Below, piece after piece: positions 43,836-51,926 of a stretch of DNA of 64,000 bases. The DNA is from Ruminococcus sp. (lineage in GTDB: Bacteria > Bacillota > Clostridia > Oscillospirales > Ruminococcaceae). The notes under the pieces were generated by a model. That model saw only the letters and a program-made list of their open reading frames with translations, made no database searches and was not told the origin of the DNA. The translations under genes and the position numbers were made by a program. Within the stretch, counting starts at the first letter, position 1. Each line of letters opens with the position of its first letter. The stretch lies in the NCBI GenBank assembly GCA_029060305.1, contig JAIDUG010000034.1:1-64000 (forward strand), read 5' to 3'.

Positions 43836-44609
43836 TTACTCCTCGATTTTCAGGAATGAACACATCACACGGTTGAAAGTGAACTGCTGTTCAAGGAATG
43901 AATAATGACCTGCATTTTCAAGTTTAACAAGTCCTGCATCGGGAATAAGTTTTTCCATTTTTTCGCCGTCCGAAAGAGGTGTTGCAGTATCGTTCACTCC
44001 CCACACAAGTAACGTCGGGCATTTTATATTTGGAAGTAATGGTTCTAAATCTTCGTTTACTACTTTTACAAGTACCTGTCTCATCAGTGGCGAAGCAGCG
44101 GCATAGTCGGCACTTCCATATTTCACACGAAGTTTTTCAAGTGCGGACGGGGCGATTTTCTGCATGATACCAGTTGAAAGTATCGTGCGGAAAAATTTAT
44201 ACTTACGTGTGCGGAAACTCTTTTTATTCGACTTCGGTGGAAGTATTCCTGCACTGTCAACAAGTATCACCTTACTTACTTTAAACGGCAGATTTGTACG
44301 GCTGTTAAGTTTTATAATCACACGTCCGCCGAAAGAATGTCCCAGAAACATTATTTGCTTGTTGTCATAATCTTTCAGAAAGTCAATGACAAAGTTCACA
44401 TAGTCGTCAACACACCATGCGGACGGCGGTTCTTGACTTTCGCCGAATCCTGGCATATCCATTGCGACAACAGTGTATTTTTTTGAAAGCAGTTCTATCA
44501 TATTGGCGAAAAGTTTTATATTACTGCCCCAGCCGTGAAGAAGTACTATCAAATCGCCTGAACCTTTCTGTTCATAATTTATCTTGATATTGTTTACTGT
44601 TTTGTACAT
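43836..44609 (-). CDS. Alpha/beta hydrolase
   Basis: 257 residues, GGAGATAACAA before the ATG. Oxyanion segment LLHGWGSN, nucleophile elbow GHSFGG, acid Asp in LLVWGVNDTATP and His in AGHYSFLEQ make a complete triad. First gene of the operon, driven by a perfect promoter at 44691-44719 and followed after 5 bp by the membrane paralogue gene. Substrate unknown; a cell-envelope ester or amide is plausible from context. Confidence 0.88.
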   Translation of the reverse strand: MYKTVNNIKINYEQKGSGDLIVLLHGWGSNIKLFANMIELLSKKYTVVAMDMPGFGESQEPPSAWCVDDYVNFVIDFLKDYDNKQIMFLGHSFGGRVIIKLNSRTNLPFKVSKVILVDSAGILPPKSNKKSFRTRKYKFFRTILSTGIMQKIAPSALEKLRVKYGSADYAAASPLMRQVLVKVVNEDLEPLLPNIKCPTLLVWGVNDTATPLSDGEKMEKLIPDAGLVKLENAGHYSFLEQQFTFNRVMCSFLKIEE

Positions 44610-44690
44610 TTGTTATCTCCAAAAAAAAGTTTATTTCAGGGCGTTCAATACTTTATACGCACGAAAACCCTATAATATGCTGACAGTTTA

Positions 44691-44719
44691 ATTATATCAC
44701 GCAAGGGAATTAATGTCAA
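44691..44719 (-). promoter_or_regulatory. Promoter of the hydrolase-MurF-Ddl operon
   Basis: TTGACA (44714-44719), a 17-bp spacer and TATAAT (44691-44696), a perfect consensus with TGA before the -10. Confidence 0.9.
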
Positions 44720-44772
44720 TTAACAAAAATAAAGAAAATATTCCGATTTTTCCGCTGAATATGTTGGAAATT

Positions 44773-45309
44773 TCAGAAACCAAACTCTTCATAGTCTTCT
44801 TTTATGAATCTGTGGTAGGTAACGTGTATATGACCATCGATTTCTTCTTCAAAAGCGATACAGTAAAAATATTCGTCAGGTACTTTGTCGGCAAAGTATA
44901 TCAGATAGTCAAATTCGCCGTTGTGTTTTTCTTCAATAACAACGTTGTCTGAATATTTTCCGAATACTGTTATAACATCCTCAACCGAAATTCCATGTCT
45001 GCGGACGGTATTCACGAACTCCGTTATAAATTCAAATCCGTCAAGATTATGCACATATGAAGTACCTTTTTCGGAAATCGTTATACAGAAACCGCCTTTT
45101 ATTTCACGGAAAATTATTTTTCCAAGTCTTTCGCTTGCGTAACCGGAAAAATTTTCGAGTGCGGATTTAATATCACCGTCAGTAGCGAGCAGTTTTTTCA
45201 GCGAACTTTCCATATAATTAAGGCTCATTGGTCTGCCGTCAAAACCTAATTTAATCTGTGCTTCTTTAATGTTGTCTGTAATGTTCTTTTCAAGTCTTGC
45301 GTAATCCAT
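44773..45309 (-). CDS. Conserved unknown protein, DUF3877-like
   Basis: 178 residues, AAAGGAGGAA before the ATG. Begins MDYARLEKNITDNIKEAQIKLGFDGRPMSLNY, has the segment GFCITISEKGTSYVHN and ends DGHIHVTYHRFIKEDYEEFGF. This resembles the DUF3877 family of Clostridia, recalled from memory without a search. Cytoplasmic, no known activity. It follows the DUF3781-like gene on the same strand after 19 bp. Confidence 0.7.
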   Translation of the reverse strand: MDYARLEKNITDNIKEAQIKLGFDGRPMSLNYMESSLKKLLATDGDIKSALENFSGYASERLGKIIFREIKGGFCITISEKGTSYVHNLDGFEFITEFVNTVRRHGISVEDVITVFGKYSDNVVIEEKHNGEFDYLIYFADKVPDEYFYCIAFEEEIDGHIHVTYHRFIKEDYEEFGF

Positions 45310-45328
45310 AATAAAAAATTCCTCCTTT

Positions 45329-45580
45329 TTATATTACTCCTGATGTGATTTTGTGTGCTGTAATTATTGTATAACTGTTTGCGTTTACTGTTATTCTGCA
45401 ACCTTTCACTGATATGTACCAGTTTTTTCCGATTCTTTCAGTTTCCGCATTTTTGTCAAGAATTTTGTCTATGCACCATTCAACAATATTATCCGTTTCA
45501 ATCTGCAAATTCCTTTTTATACGTTCCTCACCCATTTCCGTTGTATGAAGTTTTCCGATATTTTCAATCAAACTATTCAT
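45329..45580 (-). CDS. Conserved small unknown protein, DUF3781-like
   Basis: 83 residues, AAGGAGATATTTAT before the ATG. The pattern IGKLHTTEMGEERIKRNL, DNIVEWCIDKI and ITVNANSYTIITAHKI matches the DUF3781 family as I remember it. Cytoplasmic and of unknown role. First gene of a two-gene unit with the DUF3877-like gene. Confidence 0.75.
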   Translation of the reverse strand: MNSLIENIGKLHTTEMGEERIKRNLQIETDNIVEWCIDKILDKNAETERIGKNWYISVKGCRITVNANSYTIITAHKITSGVI

Positions 45581-45650
45581 ATAAATATCTCCTTATTCAT
45601 TATATACTGCACTGTAATTCAGCACAAAATCAAATCAAAAGTCACATTAT

Positions 45651-45679
45651 ATTATAGCACGTTTCGGGAAGTTATTCAA
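45651..45679 (-). promoter_or_regulatory. Promoter of the DUF3781/DUF3877-like pair
   Basis: TTGAAT (45674-45679), a 17-bp spacer and TATAAT (45651-45656). The intergenic stretch 45581-45912 otherwise holds only the divergent cellulase promoter. Confidence 0.7.
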
Positions 45680-45825
45680 CATCATATGTGTACAGAATTT
45701 ACTTTTTACTTATTAACAGAAAATTATTCTATAAATTTGTAGTATGGAAAAATATTTATACATTGTGACTAAATTTTATATTATAATTTTGTAATGTGAA
45801 ATTTCGGCATATTGTACAGATTGTG

Positions 45826-45854
45826 TTGACTTTTTTTTGCTATTGTGTTAAACT
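45826..45854 (+). promoter_or_regulatory. Promoter of the GH5 cellulase gene
   Basis: TTGACT (45826-45831), a 17-bp spacer and TAAACT (45849-45854), with TGT before the -10. Confidence 0.65.
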
Positions 45855-45912
45855 GAAATTGGCAGAATATTTTGCTTTTAAAAAAATCTTTAATACGGGA
45901 GGTTACATAATA

Positions 45913-48207
45913 ATGTTTAACAAATCAAAGGGTATCAAACGTGTGGTAAGTATTTCGGCTGCCGCATTGTGTATGATGTCCGCACTTAATTTTGCACCAC
46001 TCAACGACAGACAGGTTGTTGATGCTGCCGAAATAAAAACAGCCTTTGAAATCACAAAAGATATGAAAATCGGCTGGAATTACGGCAACTCACTCGATGC
46101 AACAGGAAAATCAGGTCTTGATACTGAAATTTCATGGGGTAACCCGAAAGCTACTCAGGAAACTTTCGACGCTGTAAAGGCTAAGGGTTTCAATACCGTA
46201 AGACTTCCTACTACATGGTATAATCACCTTGATTCTACTGGCAAAATTGACCCCGAATGGATGGCACGTGTTCGTGAAGTAGTTGACTACTGCTACAAAA
46301 ATGATATGTATGTTATCCTGAATATCCACCACGAAGAATGGATTAACAGAGCTGATTTTGATACAGCTTATGAAGAAATGTCCGTTCAGCTGAAAAATAT
46401 CTGGAAACAGATTGCAGAAGAGTTTAAGGACTACGACCAGCACCTCATTTTTGAGGGTATGAATGAACCCCGTGCCGCCGGTACAGATTATGAATGGTGG
46501 TTAGCTCCTGGTGCTCCTACTGAAAAACTCTTTGAAGTTGTAAACAAATTGAATCAGGATTTTGTTGATACCGTAAGAAGCGTTGAATCACCTTATAAGG
46601 ATACAAGACTTCTTTCCTGTCCGCCTTACTGTGCATCAGGTAGCGACATTAATATGATGTCAGGTCTTAAAATTCCGAATGACCCATATGTTGCCGCATC
46701 TGTACACGCTTATTCACCATATGATTTCTGTATGGGTAATGGCGACCACAGCACATTCTCTGAAACATACGCTACAGACCTCGAAGGTATTCTCAAGAAT
46801 ATCCGCAAGCAGTTCATTGACAATAATATTCCTGTTATTCTTGGTGAGTTCAGTGCTTCAAACTTCAATAACACTGAAGCACGTTGCGAATGGGCTACAG
46901 CATACATTTCACTCGCAAAGAGCTATGGTTTCCCGTGCGTACTCTGGGACAACGATGCAAGAGGTAACTCCGACCAGTCAGAAGCACATGATTATCTCAA
47001 CAGAAAAACTAATGAATGGTATGAAGATTCTGGTCAAGTTGTAGATGCTATGATGTCTGTCCTCGCTGACGATTCTGTTGTATGGGGTGCAAATGATTTC
47101 ACAACTCAGAAACAGTATACACACGACGATATTTCAAAGGGTAAGGAAATAACAGGCGTTGCCGGTGATTACGACAGCGGTGTTGAAGGTAAAGAGGGCG
47201 CACCTGCACAGATTATCAAATTCTCTGAATTTGACGGCAAGGATATAGCTGTACAGTATAAAGGCGGTGACCCTGAACTTGCATTTATGGACGAAAAGTG
47301 GGGAGGCTGGACTACTGTAAAGCCTTACTATATCGACGAAAAGAACGGTCTCGCCTACTTCTCATCTGACGATATAAAAACAGCGTGGGAAACAAAAGTA
47401 AACGAAAGCGGTCAGCTTGAACACCCAGATGCTAAAACTATCAACAGCGTTATCATAAGAGCAAACGGACAGACTACTGTTATAAAAGCTGCTATAGTAA
47501 ACAAGGGTGTACTCGTTGATACTACCGATAAGCCAAAGCCGACTACATCTACTACAACTACAACAAAGACTACTTCAGGTAACGGCAGTACAACAACTAC
47601 AACTGCTACAACAGTTCCTGACGATTTCAAGTTTGAAGTTGTAAAACTCCCCATTACTCTCAACGGCGAAAAATCCATTAAATTTGTAGTAGAGGGTACA
47701 CCTACAGCTTCTGTCGGCGGTGGTTTCTGCTTTGAAACAGACGAATGGACTTCTGTTGAATGGAGCGGTAATATAGGACAGGACGGTAAACTTGAAGTTA
47801 CAGTTGATGTTTCAAATCTTCCTGCTTCTGTAAAAACTGCTGAATTCCAGATTTGGTGGTCAAACATATGGGATAATGCTACAGACTCAGGTATCGACAA
47901 ACCGGCTACAGTCAAACTGGCAGAAAGTGAAAATACAACAAAACCCGATATTTCAAAAGACCCTGATATAAGTTACGGTGATGCAAACTGTGACGGAGAA
48001 GTAAACATTTCTGATGCTGTACTCATAATGCAGTCAATTTCCAATCCGGCTGAATATAAACTTTCCGCACAGGGCAAAAAGAATGCAGACGTTATTGATG
48101 CAGACGACGTTACAAACGCTGACGCACTTGCTATTCAGATGGTTCAGGCAAAATTGATAAAACTTTCTGACTTACCGGCTACTTCTGCTATCCTTACAAC
48201 TGAATAA
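45913..48207 (+). CDS. Secreted GH5 endoglucanase with two beta-sandwich modules and a dockerin
   Basis: 764 residues from the ATG at 45913 (GGGAGG upstream). Signal peptide to about VVDAAE. GH5 domain (~40-375) resembles subfamily 4: GWNYGNSLDATG, acid/base Glu in FEGMNEP (~185) and nucleophile Glu in ILGEFSASN (~312). A beta-rich module follows (~390-530), then a Thr-rich linker, then a second beta-sandwich (FKFEVVKLPITLNGEKSIKFVVEG...WWSNIWD), both likely carbohydrate-binding. The dockerin at the C-terminus has DANCDGEVNISDAVLIMQSI and a second, weaker Ca loop VIDADDVTNADALAIQMV. It should dock onto a cellulosome scaffoldin outside the cell. Confidence 0.93.
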   Translation: MFNKSKGIKRVVSISAAALCMMSALNFAPLNDRQVVDAAEIKTAFEITKDMKIGWNYGNSLDATGKSGLDTEISWGNPKATQETFDAVKAKGFNTVRLPTTWYNHLDSTGKIDPEWMARVREVVDYCYKNDMYVILNIHHEEWINRADFDTAYEEMSVQLKNIWKQIAEEFKDYDQHLIFEGMNEPRAAGTDYEWWLAPGAPTEKLFEVVNKLNQDFVDTVRSVESPYKDTRLLSCPPYCASGSDINMMSGLKIPNDPYVAASVHAYSPYDFCMGNGDHSTFSETYATDLEGILKNIRKQFIDNNIPVILGEFSASNFNNTEARCEWATAYISLAKSYGFPCVLWDNDARGNSDQSEAHDYLNRKTNEWYEDSGQVVDAMMSVLADDSVVWGANDFTTQKQYTHDDISKGKEITGVAGDYDSGVEGKEGAPAQIIKFSEFDGKDIAVQYKGGDPELAFMDEKWGGWTTVKPYYIDEKNGLAYFSSDDIKTAWETKVNESGQLEHPDAKTINSVIIRANGQTTVIKAAIVNKGVLVDTTDKPKPTTSTTTTTKTTSGNGSTTTTTATTVPDDFKFEVVKLPITLNGEKSIKFVVEGTPTASVGGGFCFETDEWTSVEWSGNIGQDGKLEVTVDVSNLPASVKTAEFQIWWSNIWDNATDSGIDKPATVKLAESENTTKPDISKDPDISYGDANCDGEVNISDAVLIMQSISNPAEYKLSAQGKKNADVIDADDVTNADALAIQMVQAKLIKLSDLPATSAILTTE

Positions 48208-48224
48208 TAATTCTATAATTCAAA

Positions 48225-48253
48225 GGGGCGTACTTTCGGGTACGTCCTTTTTT
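48225..48253 (+). terminator. Terminator of the GH5 gene
   Basis: GGGCGTAC (48226-48233) and GTACGTCC (48240-48247), one G-U pair, then six T. The stem and loop nearly match the terminator at 49145. Confidence 0.88.
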
Positions 48254-48299
48254 CGTCAATATGCACAAAAACATTCCGAAAAAATTTTTTTGCATTACA

Positions 48300-48328
48300 T
48301 TGACTTTTATGTAAATATATGCTATAAT
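48300..48328 (+). promoter_or_regulatory. Promoter of the second dockerin gene
   Basis: TTGACT (48300-48305), a 17-bp spacer and TATAAT (48323-48328). Confidence 0.8.
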
Positions 48329-48387
48329 ATCAAAAAAAGAAAAAATATAGAAATATAGAAATAAAATTATTACAAGGAGGTTTTTTT

Positions 48388-49134
48388 ATGAACAAAAAAC
48401 TCAAAAGAATGATTGCTACCGTTTCTGCGGTGGTGACGTGTGCCGTATCAATGGCTTCTGTTTCAGCAGGTGCAATATATATTTATAATACTGTTGGCAT
48501 TAATCAATATACAGTTTCTTTTACATGGGACGGCAAAAAATATAGTGTATGGCAGGAAATGCAGGACTATTATAGCGGTTGTGAAAACTGTAAGTTTTTC
48601 ATTTCTGAAGATGGCGAAATTGATGTAACTTTTGGTAAAAGTGACATAGCTTTATTTGGTGACGAGATAGCATATTGGTATTTTAACGGATATATGCTTA
48701 GAAATCCTGAAGATGTCATTGTTCTTGAAAAATATCTGTCTGATAACAATATAGCATATAAAAAAGAAGATGTAAATACACATATTTGGATTACACTTAC
48801 AGACTATAATTGTACAAGTGATGAATATTTTCAGCTTGCAAAAAAAATAAAAGAAGATACTGGATTAGTGCAGGGAATAGTAAGTCCGGCAAGTGCTACT
48901 ATCATAGAGGCAACGGACATAGAAATCGCACTCCCTGAACCGACCCTTATAGGCGATGCAAACGAAGACGGAGTAGTAAATATATCCGATGCTGTACTCA
49001 TAATGCAGTCCATATTCAATCCTACCGAATATCAGCTCTCAATACAGGGAATGGCTAATGCAGACGTTGTTGACAATGACGGAATAACACTTCTTGATGC
49101 TCTCAGAATACAGGAAATGTCAGCAGGTTTATAA
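48388..49134 (+). CDS. Secreted dockerin protein with an unrecognised N-terminal domain
   Basis: 248 residues, AAGGAGG before the ATG. Signal peptide (MNKKLKRMIATVSAVVTCAVSMASVSAGA). Residues ~30-175 match no enzyme or binding module I know: TVSFTWDGKKYSVWQEMQDYYSGCENCKFF, then AYWYFNGYMLRNPEDVIVLEKYLSDNNIAYK and a small alpha/beta part; two Cys lie 3 apart. The C-terminal dockerin is complete: GDANEDGVVNISDAVLIMQSIFNPTEY and VVDNDGITLLDALRIQEM. It would join the cellulosome as a non-catalytic or novel component. Confidence 0.88.
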   Translation: MNKKLKRMIATVSAVVTCAVSMASVSAGAIYIYNTVGINQYTVSFTWDGKKYSVWQEMQDYYSGCENCKFFISEDGEIDVTFGKSDIALFGDEIAYWYFNGYMLRNPEDVIVLEKYLSDNNIAYKKEDVNTHIWITLTDYNCTSDEYFQLAKKIKEDTGLVQGIVSPASATIIEATDIEIALPEPTLIGDANEDGVVNISDAVLIMQSIFNPTEYQLSIQGMANADVVDNDGITLLDALRIQEMSAGL

Positions 49135-49144
49135 GAAAATTCAA

Positions 49145-49170
49145 GGACGTACTTTCGGGTACGTCCTTTT
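49145..49170 (+). terminator. Terminator of the second dockerin gene
   Basis: GGACGTAC (49145-49152) and GTACGTCC (49159-49166), loop TTTCGG, then four T. Confidence 0.85.
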
Positions 49171-49174
49171 CATT

Positions 49175-49218
49175 GTAAAAAAACTCCTATGGCTGAATGA
49201 TACCATAGGAGATTTTTT
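49175..49218. terminator. Bidirectional terminator before the flavin reductase gene end
   Basis: CTCCTATGG (49184-49192) pairs with CCATAGGAG (49203-49211), with an A run on the left and a T run on the right, so it works on both strands; its main client is the minus-strand gene ending at 49220. Confidence 0.85.
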
Positions 49219-49219
49219 G

Positions 49220-49729
49220 TTACTCTCTGACGTAAACCGCTGTTATTTCAGAAATATACGCTCTGTGATAAGGGTCTGTACTGAAAAACTTTTCAGGGAT
49301 TCCGTCGTCTGTTGTGAAACCGCTTTCCTGCATATCGTAAGTATAGATTTTACGACACACGAAAACCATTTCAGCTTCTTCAAAAGTCATGCAGTTGTCA
49401 ATTTCGGCAGGAGTAAGTCCTGTTTCCTTTACTTTGTCGCAGTCTCTTCCGGAGTGCGAACCGCAGTAAGCAAGGGCTTTTCTGCATTCCTCACCGAAAA
49501 ATGAAGCTGTGAAACATTCGCCGTTTTCCACAAATTCGTATGTATAACGGTTTGGACGAATGTAGCAGGTAAGAACGTTCTTATTCCAGAGTACGCCAAG
49601 CTGTCCCCATGAAGCTGTCATAGTGTTGAAACTTTCTGCATTTCCTCCCGTAAGAAGCATCCACTGCTTTCCGATTTTTTCAAACGGATTGAATGAAAGT
49701 TCAGAGATGTCAATTTTTCTGAAAGCCAT
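49220..49729 (-). CDS. Flavin reductase-like FMN-binding protein
   Basis: 169 residues. The segment TGGNAESFNTMTASWGQLGVLWNKNVLTCYIRPNRYTYEFVE is the split-barrel FMN-binding pattern of the flavin reductase family, and GECFTASFFGEECRKAL follows. AAAGGAGGAA lies before the ATG. Usual members reduce free flavins or carry FMN in redox reactions. Partner unknown. Single-gene unit. Confidence 0.88.
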   Translation of the reverse strand: MAFRKIDISELSFNPFEKIGKQWMLLTGGNAESFNTMTASWGQLGVLWNKNVLTCYIRPNRYTYEFVENGECFTASFFGEECRKALAYCGSHSGRDCDKVKETGLTPAEIDNCMTFEEAEMVFVCRKIYTYDMQESGFTTDDGIPEKFFSTDPYHRAYISEITAVYVRE

Positions 49730-49780
49730 GTAAAAATTCCTCCTTTATATATTTTCCGAAAATTTACCGGCTTTTCATGT

Positions 49781-50536
49781 TCAGACTTTCCTCAGTACTG
49801 CTTTATATCTTAAACGGAGTTTGTCTGTAATGAGTGCGATAAATTCGGAATTTGTAGGTTTACCTTTTCCGGTATCTACCGTGTAACCGAAAAATGCGTT
49901 AAGTGTGTCGACGTTTCCTCTGTCCCACGCTATCTCAATGGCGTGACGTATTGCACGTTCAACTCTTGAGGACGTTGTATCGTATATTCCTGCAACTGTA
50001 GGATACAGAAGTTTCGTCACGCTGTCAAGAAGTGTTTTATCTTCTATCGAATAAAGTATAGCTGTTCTCAGATAATAATAACCCTTTATATGAGCAGGCA
50101 CTCCGAGCTGATGGATAATGTCAGTAACTACAACTTCCATATCGTCGCTGAGACTGTTTGCACGGTCGCCGAGTGCTGAATTTATTGCACTGCAAAGGTC
50201 GTCAGCATCATAAGGTTTCAGCAGGAACTTTGAAGCACCGTTTTCCATAACCTGACGTTCTATAAATTCGTTATCGTAAGATGAAGTCACCACAAATACA
50301 GGAAACTTTACGCCCTGCTCCTTTACCTTTTTCATAATTGAAAGAACGTCGCCGTTCTGGAGTGTGATGTCAATTACAACCACGTCCGGCGGGTCGTTTC
50401 TTATTGAGTCAAGAATGACGTTGCAGTCCTTACGCCTTGTGTATGCATACATACCTCTCTCACGAAGCTTATTCGCAACGCTCACACCAGTTTCGGCAGA
50501 ATCGTCACCAATAAGCACTCTTATCTTGTTATTCAT
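49781..50536 (-). CDS. spo0A: Sporulation master regulator Spo0A
   Basis: 251 residues from the ATG at 50536 (AAAGGAGG upstream). The receiver domain starts [10 protein letters not shown], with the phospho-accepting Asp in VVVIDITL and Lys in LLKPYD. The C-terminal DNA-binding domain is very close to Bacillus Spo0[57 protein letters not shown]. The phosphorylation segment DITLQNGD departs from the common DIIMPxxDG. Many Ruminococci are not seen to sporulate, so its targets here may be different. Confidence 0.95.
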   Translation of the reverse strand: MNNKIRVLIGDDSAETGVSVANKLRERGMYAYTRRKDCNVILDSIRNDPPDVVVIDITLQNGDVLSIMKKVKEQGVKFPVFVVTSSYDNEFIERQVMENGASKFLLKPYDADDLCSAINSALGDRANSLSDDMEVVVTDIIHQLGVPAHIKGYYYLRTAILYSIEDKTLLDSVTKLLYPTVAGIYDTTSSRVERAIRHAIEIAWDRGNVDTLNAFFGYTVDTGKGKPTNSEFIALITDKLRLRYKAVLRKV

Positions 50537-50673
50537 TATTTTGTACCTCCTTTTGTTCTGTGAATATATTCTATCACAGTATTTCAAGGAAGTGCAACCG
50601 ATTATTTACAGTTTTTATAGTATTTCTGCATGGGAAATGTAAAAAAATGTAATCTTGGAAAATTATTGTCGGA

Positions 50674-51915
50674 TTAACGGTGCGATTTAGCAAGAATACC
50701 GTCGGCAATTGTCCTTACTTTAGTTCCAACCGGAAATAGTTTGTCGGCAATCTTTGAAACGGCGTTCTTTTTGACTGTGCGTGCGTAAACCGGCAGAATT
50801 TCGGGGTCGGTGACGTTTTTCGACCAATTTTTATAAGTGCCGTCGGAAATAAATGACCTGAGTAAAATTCTGTCAGCAGGTGCGGAATGGTTTTCAAGAA
50901 AAACCAACGGCAAATTACACCCCGAAAACTTCATATCATATTCACCGAAATATTTTCTGTACAATTCTTTGAAGTCGTCCGCTCCCTTAATAATCTTATT
51001 GTTATTTTCAAGAGAAGAAAGAATCTCACGCTGAAAAGACGTTTCGGGTCTGTAGTCTTCAATCAGACTTAAAGTCCCGAACACTATAAATCCTAACATA
51101 TAAGGGTCATTACAGAAATCTGATTTAGGAATTTTATTCTGCGGAACATCAAAACCATACATTGCATAAAGTCCGAAAGCACACCTCAATGCAAGGTATT
51201 CCGGAGAATCTATTTCAAGCAGTCGCTGAGCCTGTACAAATCCCCTAAGCCGTCCGGACTTTACCATCAGCGGAATTTCAGGAGACAACAAAAGGGCTTT
51301 TGAACCTTTTAATATAGGGGCTTCAACGTCGTGTACAACGTTTCCACCTATGTGAAGCAGTCCCGACGGTTCTGTACCGGATTTTTCCTGTATTTCCCCG
51401 AAATCTTCTGATATTACAAGAGGATATCCATTATATCCGCATTTTTCAAGAATCTCTGTTATAATATTTTCGGGGTATATGTGTTCAGTAACTATTATTA
51501 TTTTCTTTTTTTGCCTTACAGCTTCGTTATATAACAACTTTCCGCAAGTTCTCGCAGTAGAAAACTTTTTTATGAGTTCACATTCACGCTGAATAAGAAT
51601 CTCAGGATTTCTGACTTTTCCTGTCTTTGAAAGTATGCTGTATATATTTTCAAGACTTATATTTCCGGATTTTTTTCGTGCAGTATCCTGTGCGTCAAGT
51701 CTGAGCTGTACAAAACTTTTTCCTGAAGTGCTTACTTTCCGAAAATCTTCTTCCATAAGTACAAACATATCATATACTGACGAAAACGGCGTTACAACAA
51801 GCACATCTTTCATTCTGAAACTTACAGTTTTTATTTCAGGTTTTGCAATCTCGCCGAACATCTTTTTTAAAATATTTTCCTGTTCAGCAGAAAACGATCT
51901 TTCGGAAATTTTCAT
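50674..51915 (-). CDS. HAD-like protein lacking the catalytic aspartates (probable pseudoenzyme)
   Basis: 413 residues from the ATG at 51915, which has GGAGG 5 bp upstream inside an earlier ATG context. It follows the layout of HAD-fold proteins linked to polysaccharide loci: VSFRMKDVLVVTPFSSVYDMFVLME where active relatives read SFDIFDTLV, so the nucleophile Asp and the general acid are not at their places. A Rossmann part follows (KKIIIVTEHIYPENIITEILEKCGY), then HIGGNVVHDVEAPILKG. The C-terminal half (~200 residues) is not recognised. Last gene of the GH95-GH26 operon. Confidence 0.65.
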   Translation of the reverse strand: MKISERSFSAEQENILKKMFGEIAKPEIKTVSFRMKDVLVVTPFSSVYDMFVLMEEDFRKVSTSGKSFVQLRLDAQDTARKKSGNISLENIYSILSKTGKVRNPEILIQRECELIKKFSTARTCGKLLYNEAVRQKKKIIIVTEHIYPENIITEILEKCGYNGYPLVISEDFGEIQEKSGTEPSGLLHIGGNVVHDVEAPILKGSKALLLSPEIPLMVKSGRLRGFVQAQRLLEIDSPEYLALRCAFGLYAMYGFDVPQNKIPKSDFCNDPYMLGFIVFGTLSLIEDYRPETSFQREILSSLENNNKIIKGADDFKELYRKYFGEYDMKFSGCNLPLVFLENHSAPADRILLRSFISDGTYKNWSKNVTDPEILPVYARTVKKNAVSKIADKLFPVGTKVRTIADGILAKSHR

Positions 51916-51926
51916 TAAATCCTCCA

